A stretch of DNA of 64,000 nt from Gordionus sp. m RMFG-2023 (taxonomy: Eukaryota > Nematomorpha > Gordioida > Chordodea > Parachordodidae): the NCBI RefSeq assembly GCF_954871325.1, contig NC_088778.1, positions 33,678,730-33,742,729 of the forward strand, given 5' to 3'. Made by a program: the position numbers and the translations under genes. Position 1 is the first letter of the stretch; each line of letters begins with the position of its first letter. The notes under the pieces were generated by a model, which searched no databases, had not been told where the DNA came from, and saw only the letters and a list, made by a program, of their open reading frames with translations. Positions 34,746-47,299 of the stretch are shown here, piece after piece.

Positions 34746-35807
34746 GGTTCTCGTTGCTTAAAAATGTCGAATCCTACAACTTAGCTACGAACCGAGTGTG
34801 ATCTCTTCCAAAGACTTTTATGCTTTTAATTCTAGGTCTGTCTATGGAAGGATTCTAGTAATACTGACCAAATTTTTTTAAAATGAATACATATTCTATA
34901 TAGTCCTATATTGGATCTGTTTATTATAGACCTTACCCAATAATTTTTTTTGTTGGTCTGATTGGAATCTTATCTGAAATTATGAAAATGTGTTATATCT
35001 TTACCACCTTTTTTTCAAGATGGGGGTAGCCACCAACAAAATAGGCCCGCCCCAGTGCGGTGAGATAAATTCACTCTTTATGGGTCGGTAATTTGTACCT
35101 ATTGGGGTTTTACAATTCATTGGGATTCGGAAGCTCCATTTTAAATCGGCTATTTGAGAGCGATTTTTAAATCCGAAAAATCTTATTTGACCGGAAATGC
35201 ATTCCAAGATGTACAGAATACCCACATAAAAATTATCAGCATGGTCTGGACCGGATTTTTTTAAACATTTTTTCTGCCCGGCCCGGGTTTCATATTTTCA
35301 GACCCGACCCTGATTTTTTTTCCACCCGAATTTCTTCTAAAAATAATTTTTAGATCAGGGTGGCTAAATTTTTTTTCTACGATATCTTTTCACGGATCGT
35401 TTTTCGGCGAATATCAAATCGATATTTAGTAACTTTTCAGATGATCTTATTTCCCCAAGTGTCGTAAAAAGGAGTGAGTTTGTTTGAATCGCCACACCAT
35501 TAATTAGACTGGTCGATGGCAATTCTCTTATTTCTGATTCCTTAATTGTAATTTAATATCTAGTCTAATATATAAATATCAGTATTTTGAGCTATCTCCC
35601 AGGCAACATATGTAATTGCCCGAATTTGGGGCAGGAAAAAAAGGGAGATAAAATGGATGCCTTGTTGCCTCAAAAAGTGTATTGTACTCATTTGGCTTTT
35701 AATTTAGTTGAATATCACTTAGAAATAATTATTTATTCGAATAAAATTTTACTAGAAATATTTTCTAAAGGATAGAAGAAAAAAAACTAAAATATGGTTA
35801 AGTGAAT
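34746..35807. other. Gene-free interval with P7 and P4 fragments
   Basis: A P7 fragment (GACCGGAAATGCATTCCA) lies at 35155-35225 and a GGCCCGG-type fragment at about 35240-35335. Nothing else is recognised. Confidence 0.5.
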
Positions 35808-36102
35808 TGTTAATATATAATTTGCATATTTTTTACTTTGTAATTAATGACCTTTTTGTAAAAATTTTTTCTTTAAAATTTATATGACCTTTTAAATTAT
35901 CCTAATTTTCGTAAATGTTAATTTAATTAAGGACGAATTTGAAAAATTAATATTAAATTGTATATATGTAAATAGTATTCAATATATATAGTTGTAAAAA
36001 ATTTCGATATATTCAGTATTAGTAATAGTAATAAAAATAAAGTAAAATTAAAAGATTTCAAATATATTTCTTGGTTTTTCTTTACCTTCCGTGAAATTAT
36101 CG
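35808..36102 (+). repeat. Left LTR of the element at 35808-38073
   Basis: This LTR is 295 bp, begins TG and is almost colinear with the right LTR; length differences come from small indels. Confidence 0.88.
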
Positions 36103-37786
36103 CGGTGGCAGCGTACTTATTAATCATTACATTACCTATGGAAACAATTATAAAAAGATTTTAAAATATATTTTTTTGGTTTTTCTTTAATGTGACAGAT
36201 AATTATTATGCTACAAATTATTTTAGATACTGGAACATGGTGATAGAAGAAAGGGGGAAAATGATGTTAATTCTAAAAACATGTAAGAGATAATTAAAAT
36301 ATAAAATTAAATATAAATATAATAAATTTTTAATAATATGAAAAAACCTATTTGGGACAATAAGAATAAAACAAAATCCATTGATGAATTAGAAAATTAT
36401 TTAATATATCATGATAGTAAAGATGTTTTGAGTTTAACATTTAATTTACCAGATGACTTATATTTGCTTATGGACACAATGTTACCGATATATGGAGCTT
36501 CAAGTTATGAAGAAGCAATTATTAAAATATTTTTGTGATTATAAAAAGGTAAAAGAGATAAATGGAAAAACTAGATCATATAATATATGTTATCCTAATA
36601 AAAATTTTAAAAGTCAAAATAATATAAACTTGAATAAAATTGAATTATGTAAATTAATACCAAATGTTAATAAAGAAATAAATTCTTATAAATTAAAAGA
36701 AATAAATCATATGATAATAATTGATGAAATAATAGTGATTAAAAACAATAATGAAATAAAAATTGAAGTAAATAATAAAATAATAATTTTATAATTAATA
36801 AAAAATTTAAAAAAACTTTAGAAATAAAGAAAATTAAAACAAATATTAATTAAGGTGATTAAATATCATGATGTTGAAAAAGAGATTAAAAGTACGATAT
36901 GGAGATCGTAAGTTTTAGATGGAAGGAGAAGGAGAATTTTTTTTATAAAGAACAAGTTGAAGAGAAATTATGATATAAAAAATTGTTTAAATTGATAAAT
37001 AAAGGTGTAAAATTTATAAATAAAAAAAATTAAATAAAAAATAAAAAAATTATTATATAAAAAGTGACAATTCCAAATATTCTATTATTCTATATTCCAA
37101 ATTATGATTCTTATTCTTATGAATGATTCTGATAAATTATTATTCCATTATCATTGCTATTATTCCAAAATTATTTTATTTGAGATATATTGATCATAAT
37201 ATATATTTACAAACATTGATAAAAATGATAATAAATAACGATATGAACAAGCTATGTGAGGATGATGTTCAATCAAATGATTAGACGATAAGGATAACAA
37301 GCTACGAACAAACCAATGAAAAAGATATGACTCAGGCAACGAACAAAATATCAAATGAAAATTCTACTACATACAAATGAAAAATTTTTAGAAGGGGGAG
37401 AAGTTAACAAGTTCAACAAAATTCGAAAATTTAAAGAAGCTCAAAATTCGAAAATTCAAAGTCAGGTTCAAGTTCAAAAGCGAGAATATAACCTGCGACA
37501 TAGAAAATGATTGTTATAAATAAATAAAAAATTTTGTAAAAAAATATATATATTTTTGAAAGAGAAATGGGATGATCAATACGAAGAGCAAATCTACTAG
37601 CAATGTTCAACCAACGACGTTTCAACAATGATAACGATGTTTCATAAAAGATGTTTGATAATCGATTCAACAAACGATAATCAAATGGTCAAACAAACGA
37701 TCTGAACAAGTGACTAATGGAGAATTTGAGAAATGAATGACTGGAAGAAACTGAGAAAAAAAAATAGACTTAAAAAAAGGGGGAAA

Positions 37787-38073
37787 TGTTAATATATAAT
37801 TTGCATATTTTTTACTTTGTAATTAATGACCTTTTTGTAAAAATCCTTTCTTTTAAATTTATTTAATGATCTTTTAAATTATCCTAATTTTTGTAAATGT
37901 TAATTTAATTAAGGACGAATTTGTTAAAAAAATTAATCTTAAATTGTATATATGTAAATAGTATTTAATATATATAGTTGTAAATATTAGTAATAATAAT
38001 AAAAATAAAGTAAATTAAAAGATTTCAAATGTATTTCTTGGTTTTTCGTTACCTGCCTTCCGTGAAATTATCA
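37787..38073 (+). repeat. Right LTR of the element at 35808-38073
   Basis: This LTR is 287 bp, has TG...CA ends, is preceded by the polypurine tract and is followed by the TGAAT duplication. Confidence 0.88.
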
Positions 38074-38078
38074 TGAAT

Positions 38079-39973
38079 GAATATGATATATTGTTCTAAG
38101 ATGCATAATATGAGCAAATGTAATAGTAAATTATAAAATTTTAATAGTTAAATAAACAAAAATTACTAGCAAATTAGCTAAATACCATTTCGCGTATCAA
38201 AAAATAAAGTTTAATAGCAAATACTCAAATTTTAGCACTATTTTAGGCGAAATTAGAACCTAAAATAAAGTTTAAAAAAATAAATAAAAAGGTTATTGAT
38301 TGGTAGAAGGAAATTTAAATCTCGAACACCTTCAATAAAATGATCATATGGTTATCTGGCAAGTCGTTTCATGAGTTTGAGTTTGTGGCTTGCTAATATT
38401 TATATCGAAGACTTATTTTGAAAAACTGGTCAAAATTTACCTTCCCTCTTTGCCCAAGACTTTTGTACCCTATTTATTTAGAAGCTATCCCACCCCCACT
38501 CTTAAGGGATATTTTTCCTTTCCCCCCATTTTATATATACAATGGCCGCAAGACATGTTTTCTTTGATTGGTTGAATGGTACATCTATATAACATAAGGG
38601 GGGGGGGGTATATGTAGAATATTCCAGAGAAATCTTATTTATTAAAAATGTTCCTTATAATGTGACCAAGTAATCTGAGGGTGGGTCTTTCTATGAACTA
38701 ATGAAGAGTTTTGTTTCTTTGCTTGTAGAAGTGCTGATTTACAATTTGGACATCTATTTAACATCTGGTCCGCCTAATTATCCTAAGTTTCTTAGAAATA
38801 GACAAGAAACTCAAGTTTTTTATCAGGACAGCTCCCATGTTTTTTAATCTATATAGAAGTTATATTAATAGTTCATACATATCGCTGTACAATTTATATA
38901 GAGTTCTAACACCACTTTTGTTAAGAATTTAGTTAAGGTCGAAATAGTATGTTTTAGGAATTCTTTCCGCCTAGTGTTAGCATATCTCCCGATAAGATCA
39001 GATTGGAAGATTTTTTTGGACAGGTTTTGCTAACAACCCTACACCTGATCCGAGTAGCAACCAAGCACAAATTTAAAACTATTATATTTGTATTTTTTTA
39101 AATTATAATTTTTCCTCATTCATATTTTCAATTGGTGAGTCAATCATGATGACGAACAGGAACAGTGTCAATGTCTCTTTTTAAATTTCTTTAAAATATC
39201 TCTTATAACATTAACAATTCTTCTATGGATACAACAGCGCAGGCTATAAAATATATTTCAGTAATATTGCCTATTCCTACTTCTCGTCACACATATATAT
39301 TCTATTTTACATTCATCTGTCATAAATCGCAGCAGAATTAAATGTCTTAGAGCTATCATTTTATTCTACGAATTAGTATCGATTTCAAACTTTCTTTAGC
39401 CTTATATTTATCTACCATTTTAAAAATTTCCCTCCAAAATCATTTGAAACAATATCAACTGCAAAACTAAAGTAAAATACTCTTAAAAAATGACATCGAT
39501 TCGATAGAAACAAAAGAGAATAGCTGAAAGCATTTCATTGGAACTTAAGGAGATTGATGGCAATAAAAATTATATATAATTGTTGAGTCAAAAGAAGAAT
39601 ACTATAAATTTAATATTAGTCTACCTAGACTCGCGCAGCAAGACAAGCCCATCGTTCCAAAGACATTTTTAGTCTTCACATTCTCATAATCTCAGGGGGG
39701 CTCAAAAATTATTTTCAACATTTTCAAAATGATAAAATTTTCAGAGTGCTAAAGCCCCTATCACAACCCACCGCCCATCCCCTCATCCCTAGTGAAGCTA
39801 CAACGTTTTAATAAATATCTGTATCTACCTCTTAGATACTTTTTATTCCCACAAGAATAAAAGTTCTCGATTAATCAGGAAGCACTTTACAAATCTGCAT
39901 ATATTATTACTGCATAATCCTTTCAAATCTACATATTTTTATTGAGGATAAGTTTTCCGTGATACATTTTGGC
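38079..39973. other. Gene-free interval
   Basis: AT-rich, with an 11-base G run at 38598-38608. Near 39690-39800 there is a CAGTGGCGT-type hAT fragment (CTCAGGGGGGCTCAAAAAT and CATCCCTAGTGAAGCT). No gene was seen. Confidence 0.45.
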
Positions 39974-40084
39974 ACCTAAGCCTCGAGACTTCGCTGATAG
40001 ATATCCAAACCTTTGTGCCATCTATGAGTGAGCACCATCTTAGCTTGAGCAATATTTTTCTCAAGTCGAGCCCTTCAATAACAC
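39974..40084. mobile_element. M1 MITE, left part missing
   Basis: CCTAAGCCTCGAGACTTCGC, TTTGTGCCATCTATGAG and the right end TTCAATAACACTA are from M1. Confidence 0.65.
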
Positions 40085-40133
40085 TAATAAATAAGTACTA
40101 TCCCTGAAAATGGATTAGCATATACATGGAAAG

Positions 40134-40234
<101 letters not shown>

Positions 40235-40290
40235 ATACATTTAAAGAAATTTGTATAATAAGAAATTGTCAATCTTTAGGCATGCGCTAG

Positions 40291-40521
40291 TAGTGTGGTT
40301 AAACGGTACGATTCGAGCTGATTTTTAAATATGACTAACACCAATATTTTACCCGGAAAAATATTGGCTAAACCTTTGAGATTTAGCTAATAGATGTCCA
40401 AATCTTTGTAACCATCTGTGACACAAAATCCTTAGTCATGCGCGATAAATTTTCTGGATAACATATTGAGTTAGCCCGTTTTTTAAAATTGTTTAAAATT
40501 CTAGCCGTTTAACAACAACCA
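40291..40521. mobile_element. M1 MITE copy, both ends present
   Basis: It starts TAGTGTGGTTAAACGG and ends CGTTTAACAACAACCA. Central blocks GAGATTTAGCTAATAG and ACAAAATCCTTAGTCATGCG are family-typical. The flanks TGCGCTAG and GTCACTAG match at five of eight positions. Confidence 0.8.
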
Positions 40522-42465
40522 GTCACTAGTCATAATAAACTTTCTGGAGCTTATATTCTTGAATAACTCCTAGAATAATTCTAAATAAAAAATAAAATCC
40601 TTCGCCCATATTCCTGCGCATGCGCCCGCAATAACGTAAACTCTTGATACGTGATTTGCCTAACAATTCTTTAGAAAAATATTCACTGGGATCTGGTTTT
40701 TAGGCTCCGCGATATGCCATTTAATCTGAGAATATGCTTCGACTCTTTTCTGAAGACACCTTGATTAGTACGAAATAGTAGATCTCATACATTGATGAAT
40801 GTACGCGAATAAAAAAAAAGTATTTTATCCTAGTTTATTTAATGGAGCTCTGAAAATGTTTTGCTGTTATTCTCACCTCACTCCATGCAATATATTAGAA
40901 TCTCTTCAGAATTTCTCAAGATGGTTGTCCTTTTTATTTAAAAAAAAACAACTGGTATTATAGTATTGATAATCAAAGCGTTTAAATAATCACGTTATGA
41001 ATGATGTAAACAAAAACAGACACACAATATAGAGAGAATTTCGAAAACATTTAGAAAAACACATAAATAACTCATTCACTAAAATCGATATAAATCAACG
41101 AAATATAATATAAAATAAAATATTTAAATAGCGCGTATATTAAAAAATCTTATTTATTACGATTCAGCATTCTTATTTCATGGAATCATTCTTAGTTATT
41201 CAAATTCTAATAAGTGTTACGGAAGTAGTCGGGTGTAGTATAAGTAGTTATTATGGTTGTCCTGGTAGATTTGTGTTCTAAAAGCATTGCATTTGAGACG
41301 GACATTCATGTTTGCCTAGCTGGAGTTCATTGGGGTAAAGTAAGATACGTAATTGCACACTAGTTGTAAGGGGGGAGGGGAGTCATAATTTTGAATTATG
41401 GTTCTGGGGAATAAGAAGAAATATAGCAATCTTATTTTCTAGCTGTTTTCCTTTCATTCGATTCGAAATCAAGGAGGCTCACTTAGTGAATGTATCCCTT
41501 ACCGAGCTGAGATGTTTAATACGCACCCCAAATATAGGATTTTTATTCATGAAGTTTCGTTCATTGTAATATTAAAGCTGTTACTATGTTTAGGCCCATC
41601 TTCTGACATAGGTAGTAACCCTCCTTGAGATCCTCTGCCCTAATGAGATCCGGTGCCCTAACTCTTTAAAGAAAAGCTAATTTTGGGAATTATGGGTGGG
41701 TAAGAAGAGATAGTTGGTAGGTATCGTTGACGAATATTTTGATTGAATGAACAATTACTTCCAAATGGACTAGTTAAAGTGATCTAATATGACGATTATT
41801 TCTACATTACGCCCGTCAATATTTTTTTTAGATTTAGATTGGCATTGCGAGATATCGCCACGGGGTACTCCAGACCATTCCCCCCCCCCCCAATCAATGA
41901 CGCCGAGGCCACTCTGAAGAGAAAATATAAAATAATGCGATAATAAAATGGGCACGTACAAGAGAACACCCCTATAATTGATCGCCACTCCCTAACCGTG
42001 TTAAAGGGCCCTTAATCGCCATGCCAGAAACCATTATTACACATGGAATATAGAAAAAATGTCTTGTTATTAATCGCTCAACCTAATTTAATTTATCAAA
42101 TAATAATCCCTACTCAACGTCAGGTTATATATAACAAGATACATAAAATGTATCGTTTCGTTATATTTGAAGAGACAGCTGTTTAAAGATTTTTTCGATA
42201 CTTTATATGTCCGATATCGAGTTTTGGTAATCAAGGAATTCGTGTAAAGCGTATATTTTATTAAAAATTGTCTAAAACTTAAGTGTATTTTACTCATGCT
42301 CGTATTACTTTATCCTTTTAAAATATAGAAATAGGCTAAATATTGAGCCTCTTTTTTAAAAATTGAAAGCTCTGAACTTGCAGAATTAAAAAGTTATGCA
42401 TAAAGTACCTACCTTTATGTGGATTTTGCCTGATTGGTACATCTCTGGTATCATATATATATATG
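40522..42465. other. Gene-free interval
   Basis: I see no coding, RNA or repeat feature I can support. A C run of about 12 lies near 41880. Confidence 0.45.
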
Positions 42466-42468
42466 AAT

Positions 42469-42470
42469 GA

Positions 42471-42537
<67 letters not shown>
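42469..42537. repeat. (GAAA)n microsatellite
   Basis: About 17 uninterrupted units. The Phe/Ser/Leu frame on the minus strand is an artefact. Confidence 0.95.
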
Positions 42538-42540
<3 letters not shown>

Positions 42541-43329
42541 TATGATAAGGGTGAGGAGGTATGTTTAAATTTGAAATATTCATCGTCATAGTCATAAAGT
42601 CGAAAAGAAGCGACCCCAATATTGAATATACAATTTAATTAATTTTTTTAAAAAAAAACTTTTCTTTTCGATATTTTATAAAATACATATATTTATTTTA
42701 TTTTATATTAAATATCGTGTCACAGTTTCACAGGTGTAAACGCCATTTTCCTTTTTACTAATTGGCACTTGTATATTTCATGTTTTTCATCATTTACATA
42801 TTCTTATTATTATTTTTTTTAAAAAAATATTATATTATTGTAGCTAAGGAGTGTGGAATTTTAATCTTCCATGGAAATCTAAGATATCTCTTCAAATCAT
42901 TTCCGGAAATCCAATTTTCAAATCAATTTTTTTTTAAAAAAATTAAAATTAGTTTGAAATATAATTAATTCGATTTTGTATCACTTTAAAGATTATGAAT
43001 TTGTATTTTATAATAATAATAATAATACTCAAATTAGAAAAATTAATTAAGCAATTTTATCAGTATTTTTTTAATTATTACTTTTAACATAATATAAGTT
43101 TGCTTAATTAAATCCATGTGCGGGAAGAATCAATTTAATTTCATACAAATATTAGTATTTGAAGAGATGGATTTTTATGTTAGAAGAATCGCGAAATTAA
43201 AAAAGAAAGAAAAAAAGGTACTTTAATTTGGGAGAGAAAGAAAAAAATAAACAATGAAGGGAAAGGGGGAAAGATCTGAATCATTCTGGCTACTCAGGAA
43301 AGGAACACATGAGCATATGAAATTAGATT
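42538..43329. other. Gene-free AT-rich interval
   Basis: Low-complexity A/T sequence; nothing recognised. Confidence 0.45.
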
Positions 43330-44110
43330 CCATTATCTGACTTTTAATGCCCTGATAAAAGTCTTATTTTGGATCTCCCGATTTGTTCCATATGTCTGTT
43401 AAACATTTTAGTTAGGCTAAGCGCCTGGCTCCCAAATGATGTTAAGGTTGTAGTGACGACTGGTATGAATTTATATTTGTTAGTTTTAAAGTCATTTGTG
43501 TATTTTAAGAGGTCTTTATTGATGTTGGTGGGTAAGAGGGAATGCAGGAAATGTCCCTCGCTAGAAATCGGTCATTTATCTTAGGAATTTGTACAATTCA
43601 TGTGGGTAGTTTTCCATCAGTAGAGAGACGCGGGAGTTCTAAAGTTGCAGGACAAACCGCGGACTGTAAAGCCCATTTTATGAATGCATTGCATCTGATA
43701 TGCCGGAGATTGGCTTGCAGGTTTCTAGAATTTGGCGCACTCGCGTGAGACTGAGGCGGTTACATTTAAGCAAATGGTCACTGCAAAACTGAACTCCTGG
43801 TATGACAGTCCAGGTCAAAAATTTTAGAGAAAACGGCGCCAACTTTTTTCAGTGCTCTGGGGAGCTAAAATTGGTCGGAAGATTATTAATAGTTTAACTG
43901 TACGATTTAGCAGCAAGAAGCCTGGCTCTTCCCGAGGGATTCTTGTGATCATATATTATAGGAAAATTTGTAAATTCATAGGAGGAAGGCGATGGTAAAT
44001 CGTTAGAGGTGCAGGATGAGGTCACAATATCAGGTAAATTATTGATTGAGGCGTAGAACTGGGATATGTAAATGGCATGCTTGTTGTGTTAAATGCAATA
44101 GAATATAATA
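43330..44110 (-). pseudogene. Degenerate C-terminal fragment of a LINE reverse-transcriptase protein
   Basis: On the minus strand, short translated pieces follow the order of a C-terminal region carried by many invertebrate LINE proteins: GRARLLAAKS, then RHIRCNAFIKWALQSA and LELPRLSTDGK, then FIPVVTTTLTSFGSQAL and a basic end. The order RH..CN, then DGK, then the F(V/I)PV..ET(L) type block fits the region after the zinc-binding motif; the family parallel may be to the restriction-like endonuclease of R2/NeSL elements. Frames shift repeatedly and stops are frequent, so it is dead. The reverse transcriptase core is absent. The G+C is higher than its flanks. A relative lies at 59600-60420. Confidence 0.6.
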
Positions 44111-44124
44111 GTGAGGGGGAAATG

Positions 44125-44216
44125 CAGGGGCGGAAATAGTCTTTAAAATCTCAGGGAACCCAAAAATTATTTTAAATTTGCCCCTGCGCTAGCTTCCCTC
44201 TCTAGTGATGCTATTG
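44125..44216. mobile_element. Very short hAT-like MITE
   Basis: The ends CAGGGGCGGAAATAGTC and CTAGTGATGCTATTG form a diverged inverted repeat of the CAGTGGCGTCACTAG type. The flanks GGGAAATG and GGGAATAG match at six of eight positions. It is 92 bp long. Confidence 0.5.
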
Positions 44217-46249
44217 GGGAATAGGATCTGTGAAAAGTGACTGACGTGATAAATGGCACCAATCACCACTTTAACCGTGTGTCCTTAGGGTCCCGTATTT
44301 GTCGATTAGGGTGCGCGACCCGCAGCTTGGACATTTTTTTTTCCTGATTGAGACACGTGTTAAAAGTCGACATTATATTTGTCAGGGTGAGAGGAAAAGT
44401 TCTTAGTGAAAGTGGGAAAAGGGGAACGGGGTGAGTTGGCAGACAAATACCTTTTTTTCAGGAATAACTTAGAAGGAGAATAAAAATGAAAAGAATAAAA
44501 GAAACAAAAAATTATTTTTAAATAAATGGACGATTAAGGAGAAATAAAAATTAACGATTCATTTATTTGGAATTATTTTGAGATGGGCCATTTTTTTTGC
44601 CGCTGAGATTTTTGGTCAGCTTGAGCGCTTGGATACGTTGGTGAGATGATGTCTTAGCGGAGTTATTCAACTAAATAGAATAATTCCATTTTTGACACTA
44701 TCACTTTGGCTCAAGATGAGCTTAAAGTATGATTAACGCTGAAATGTGACAATTTGTCTAAGATAGGATAATTTTTGCGTGGTTTCAGATTTGAGCGGTT
44801 TTTAGTAAAAGATTAAAAGCAGATAAGGGAACCTCTTACAAAGTTCCAGAATCAAGAGGAATGATACAATCCAACAAATATTGGAATGCTCTTAATATTT
44901 ACTAAGATCTGACGGGGGGGGAAGAGTATATTATCAGAATTTGTTTACCCTAACATAAGCCACCCCTCGTATTTGAATATTTATCTTAAAAATATTAGTT
45001 TTGTATTTATAATAATTAAGATTTTTTTCTTCTAGAGCTTAAACCTTTTTGGGAAAAAAACACATGCTTGCCTGGGGTGTGTGTTCTTTAAGCTGAAATA
45101 CAGAATTTTTCTAGTAAAAAGAAATGAAAAATATCTGAAAGTTCCCTTGCTATTTTTCTAAGAAATCTAACAAATCATCATATTTGCCAAGAGCTTGGGG
45201 GGGAGGAATATAAATAAATAATTCACTCATTCTAAACTATTCAAATTTCATTTAGGACATCAAATTTTGTGTGATGAATGTTATAGTAGATAAATTCTTG
45301 AGATCATCTGATTCTAAAAAAAATGGAATCTGAGAGAATTCCATTACAAATTGTAATTAGATTTATTTTTATTTATTATTTTTTTGTACTTATTTTTATC
45401 GATTTTAACTACAAAGTATCATAATTTATTTTATATTTAAATAATTATCAAAAAATGAATATAATTTACTAAAAGAAAGAAGAAAATAAAAATTAGCATG
45501 TTATTTATAATATATAAATAATATGTACAGTTAAAAACCACTTTATAGTTATATGGGACATAGCTAACAATCGTTTAACGGTCATTCTAAAAGTCTGACC
45601 GCTGGCCAAAATCATATCCGACACAATGTTAAATAATTAGGTTAATATAACTAAATAACTTTTTTATTTATATAATTAAATACCCGCGATCGTAAAACGA
45701 AATTTTGTATACTTTGTCTATCTCATAATGGGCTAGCTATAAATTAACGCAATTTAAATTGACTTTGGTTAAGGGTAAAGATCATTCATATTTTAGGGTA
45801 TACCCCCCAAAAAATTCCATAATTTGCAAAAGAAAATTAAAATAGTTTATTAATTATAGTGTATAACGAATAGGAAATTATTTGAAATATTCTGAATAAA
45901 TAGGGATTCAGAGAAGAAAAAAAAATATCCATCCAACGCTTTCGAATCAAGATCTACGCGGTGAGATGATATAAGCGCTCACTGACTTAGACCCCGCAAG
46001 ACGCCTTTCCAGCAACGGCGATTCATTTTTCGATGATCCCAACAGTCACCAAAAAAAGGCGGTAAAATATCGATTCTTTCGACACTGCCTTTGGCGGTAA
46101 CTAGCTATAAACTACAAACTCTTTATATTTTTTTAAAAAAAATGGCTTGGCAATTATAAATAATTAATAAGGCATTTTTATTATGATAATTTTATTTTTT
46201 TTCTGTTTAAAAAAAATATAGGTACAAATATTTAAAAAACGGTTCAAAT
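44217..46249. other. Gene-free interval before the satellite
   Basis: Mostly AT-rich. A small G/C-richer open patch at 45976-46061, bounded by AAG and GTAAAA, is exon-like (TDLDPARRLSSNG) but has no family match. Confidence 0.4.
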
Positions 46250-46636
46250 AATTCGAATCGAATACGGATAGTAAATTATTTGATCAAATGAAAAGAACCG
46301 AATACGAATAGTAAATTATTCGACCTAATGAAAAGAACCGAATACGAATAGTAAATTATTCGACCTAATGAAAAGAACCGAATACGAATAGTAAATTATT
46401 CGACCTAATGAAAAGAACCGAATACGAATAGTAAATTATTCGACCTAATGAAAAGAACCGAATACGAATAGTAAATTATTCGACCTAATGAAAAGAACCG
46501 AATACGAATAGTAAATTATTCGACCTAATGAAAAGAACCGAATACGAATAGTAAATTATTCGACCTAATGAAAAGAACCGAATACGAATAGTAAATTATT
46601 CGACCTAATGAAAAGAACCGAATACGAATAGTAAAT
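46250..46636. repeat. 40-bp satellite array, about 9.5 copies
   Basis: The unit GAATACGAATAGTAAATTAT continuing TCGACCTAATGAAAAGAACC is repeated without a change from about 46300 on; the first one or two copies are slightly diverged. It ends abruptly 660 bp before the receptor start codon. Near-identity points to recent expansion. Confidence 0.95.
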
Positions 46637-47299
46637 AGGTTCCCTTGGAGTCTAACTGTAACGTAGTTTTGCTGTATATCTATGTAAAAAAAATTTTTAA
46701 CCTAGTTTGCAGTTTCAACCATTTTCTAAACATTTTCTACAGATTTCAATACTTTTTGATTCATAATCTTTTCACTTTTTCTTATTTTTATTTTACTTTA
46801 AAGTTTATTAAGCGAAGATTGATAATTGTATCCTATTCCCATCTTCAACTTGATTTTTATTAACTCTTAATGTATTATAATACCTAGAAAAATAATTTTT
46901 TTAAAAAATATATATATATATATAAATATAATAAACAAAAAAAAAAGATTTTACCAATTATTATCTTATTTTTTATATAACCAGTTAATATAATAAACTT
47001 ATATAAAGTTTTCTAAAGGATAAAAAAAAAAAATTTTTGTTTTGAAAACAAACACCAAAAAAATTTTTATATATTATCTCTAATTATTAATATATTTTAT
47101 TTATTATATATATCTAATGTTTTATTTAAACGTTTTTATCGGTTTACCAAAATAAAATATTTTTTATTTTATATATATATTTTTTATATCTTTAAAAAAA
47201 AAAACCATTTAATATTTATATAATTAATATTTATGATTTCTGATAGCAAAATCAAGCGTATCGATCTTATTGGGGATTTCTAACTTCTTCTATACTTAA
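46637..47299. other. Interval between the satellite and the receptor gene
   Basis: Extremely AT-rich with (TA)n runs. An in-frame TAA directly precedes the receptor ATG. No splice acceptor near the ATG is convincing. Confidence 0.45.

Larger units (their letters stand above)
35808..38073 (+). mobile_element. Non-autonomous LTR retrotransposon, ends complete
   Basis: Two direct repeats bound the element: 35808-36102 and 37787-38073, both starting TGTTAATATATAATTTGC and ending AATTATCG or AATTATCA. A perfect 5-bp target duplication TGAAT lies at 35803-35807 and 38074-38078. A primer-binding-like TGGCAGCG starts 3 bases after the left LTR, and a polypurine tract (AAAAAAAGGGGGAAA) abuts the right LTR. 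The 1.7-kb interior has only short AT-rich open stretches and no recognisable reverse transcriptase or integrase, so it is of the LARD/TRIM kind. The LTRs agree at about nine in ten bases by eye, so the insertion is not recent. Superfamily is uncertain. Confidence 0.88.

Noticed and set aside
46300-46636. Possible CRISPR array
   Set aside because: The 40-bp units are contiguous with no variable spacers, and the genome is eukaryotic; it is a satellite.
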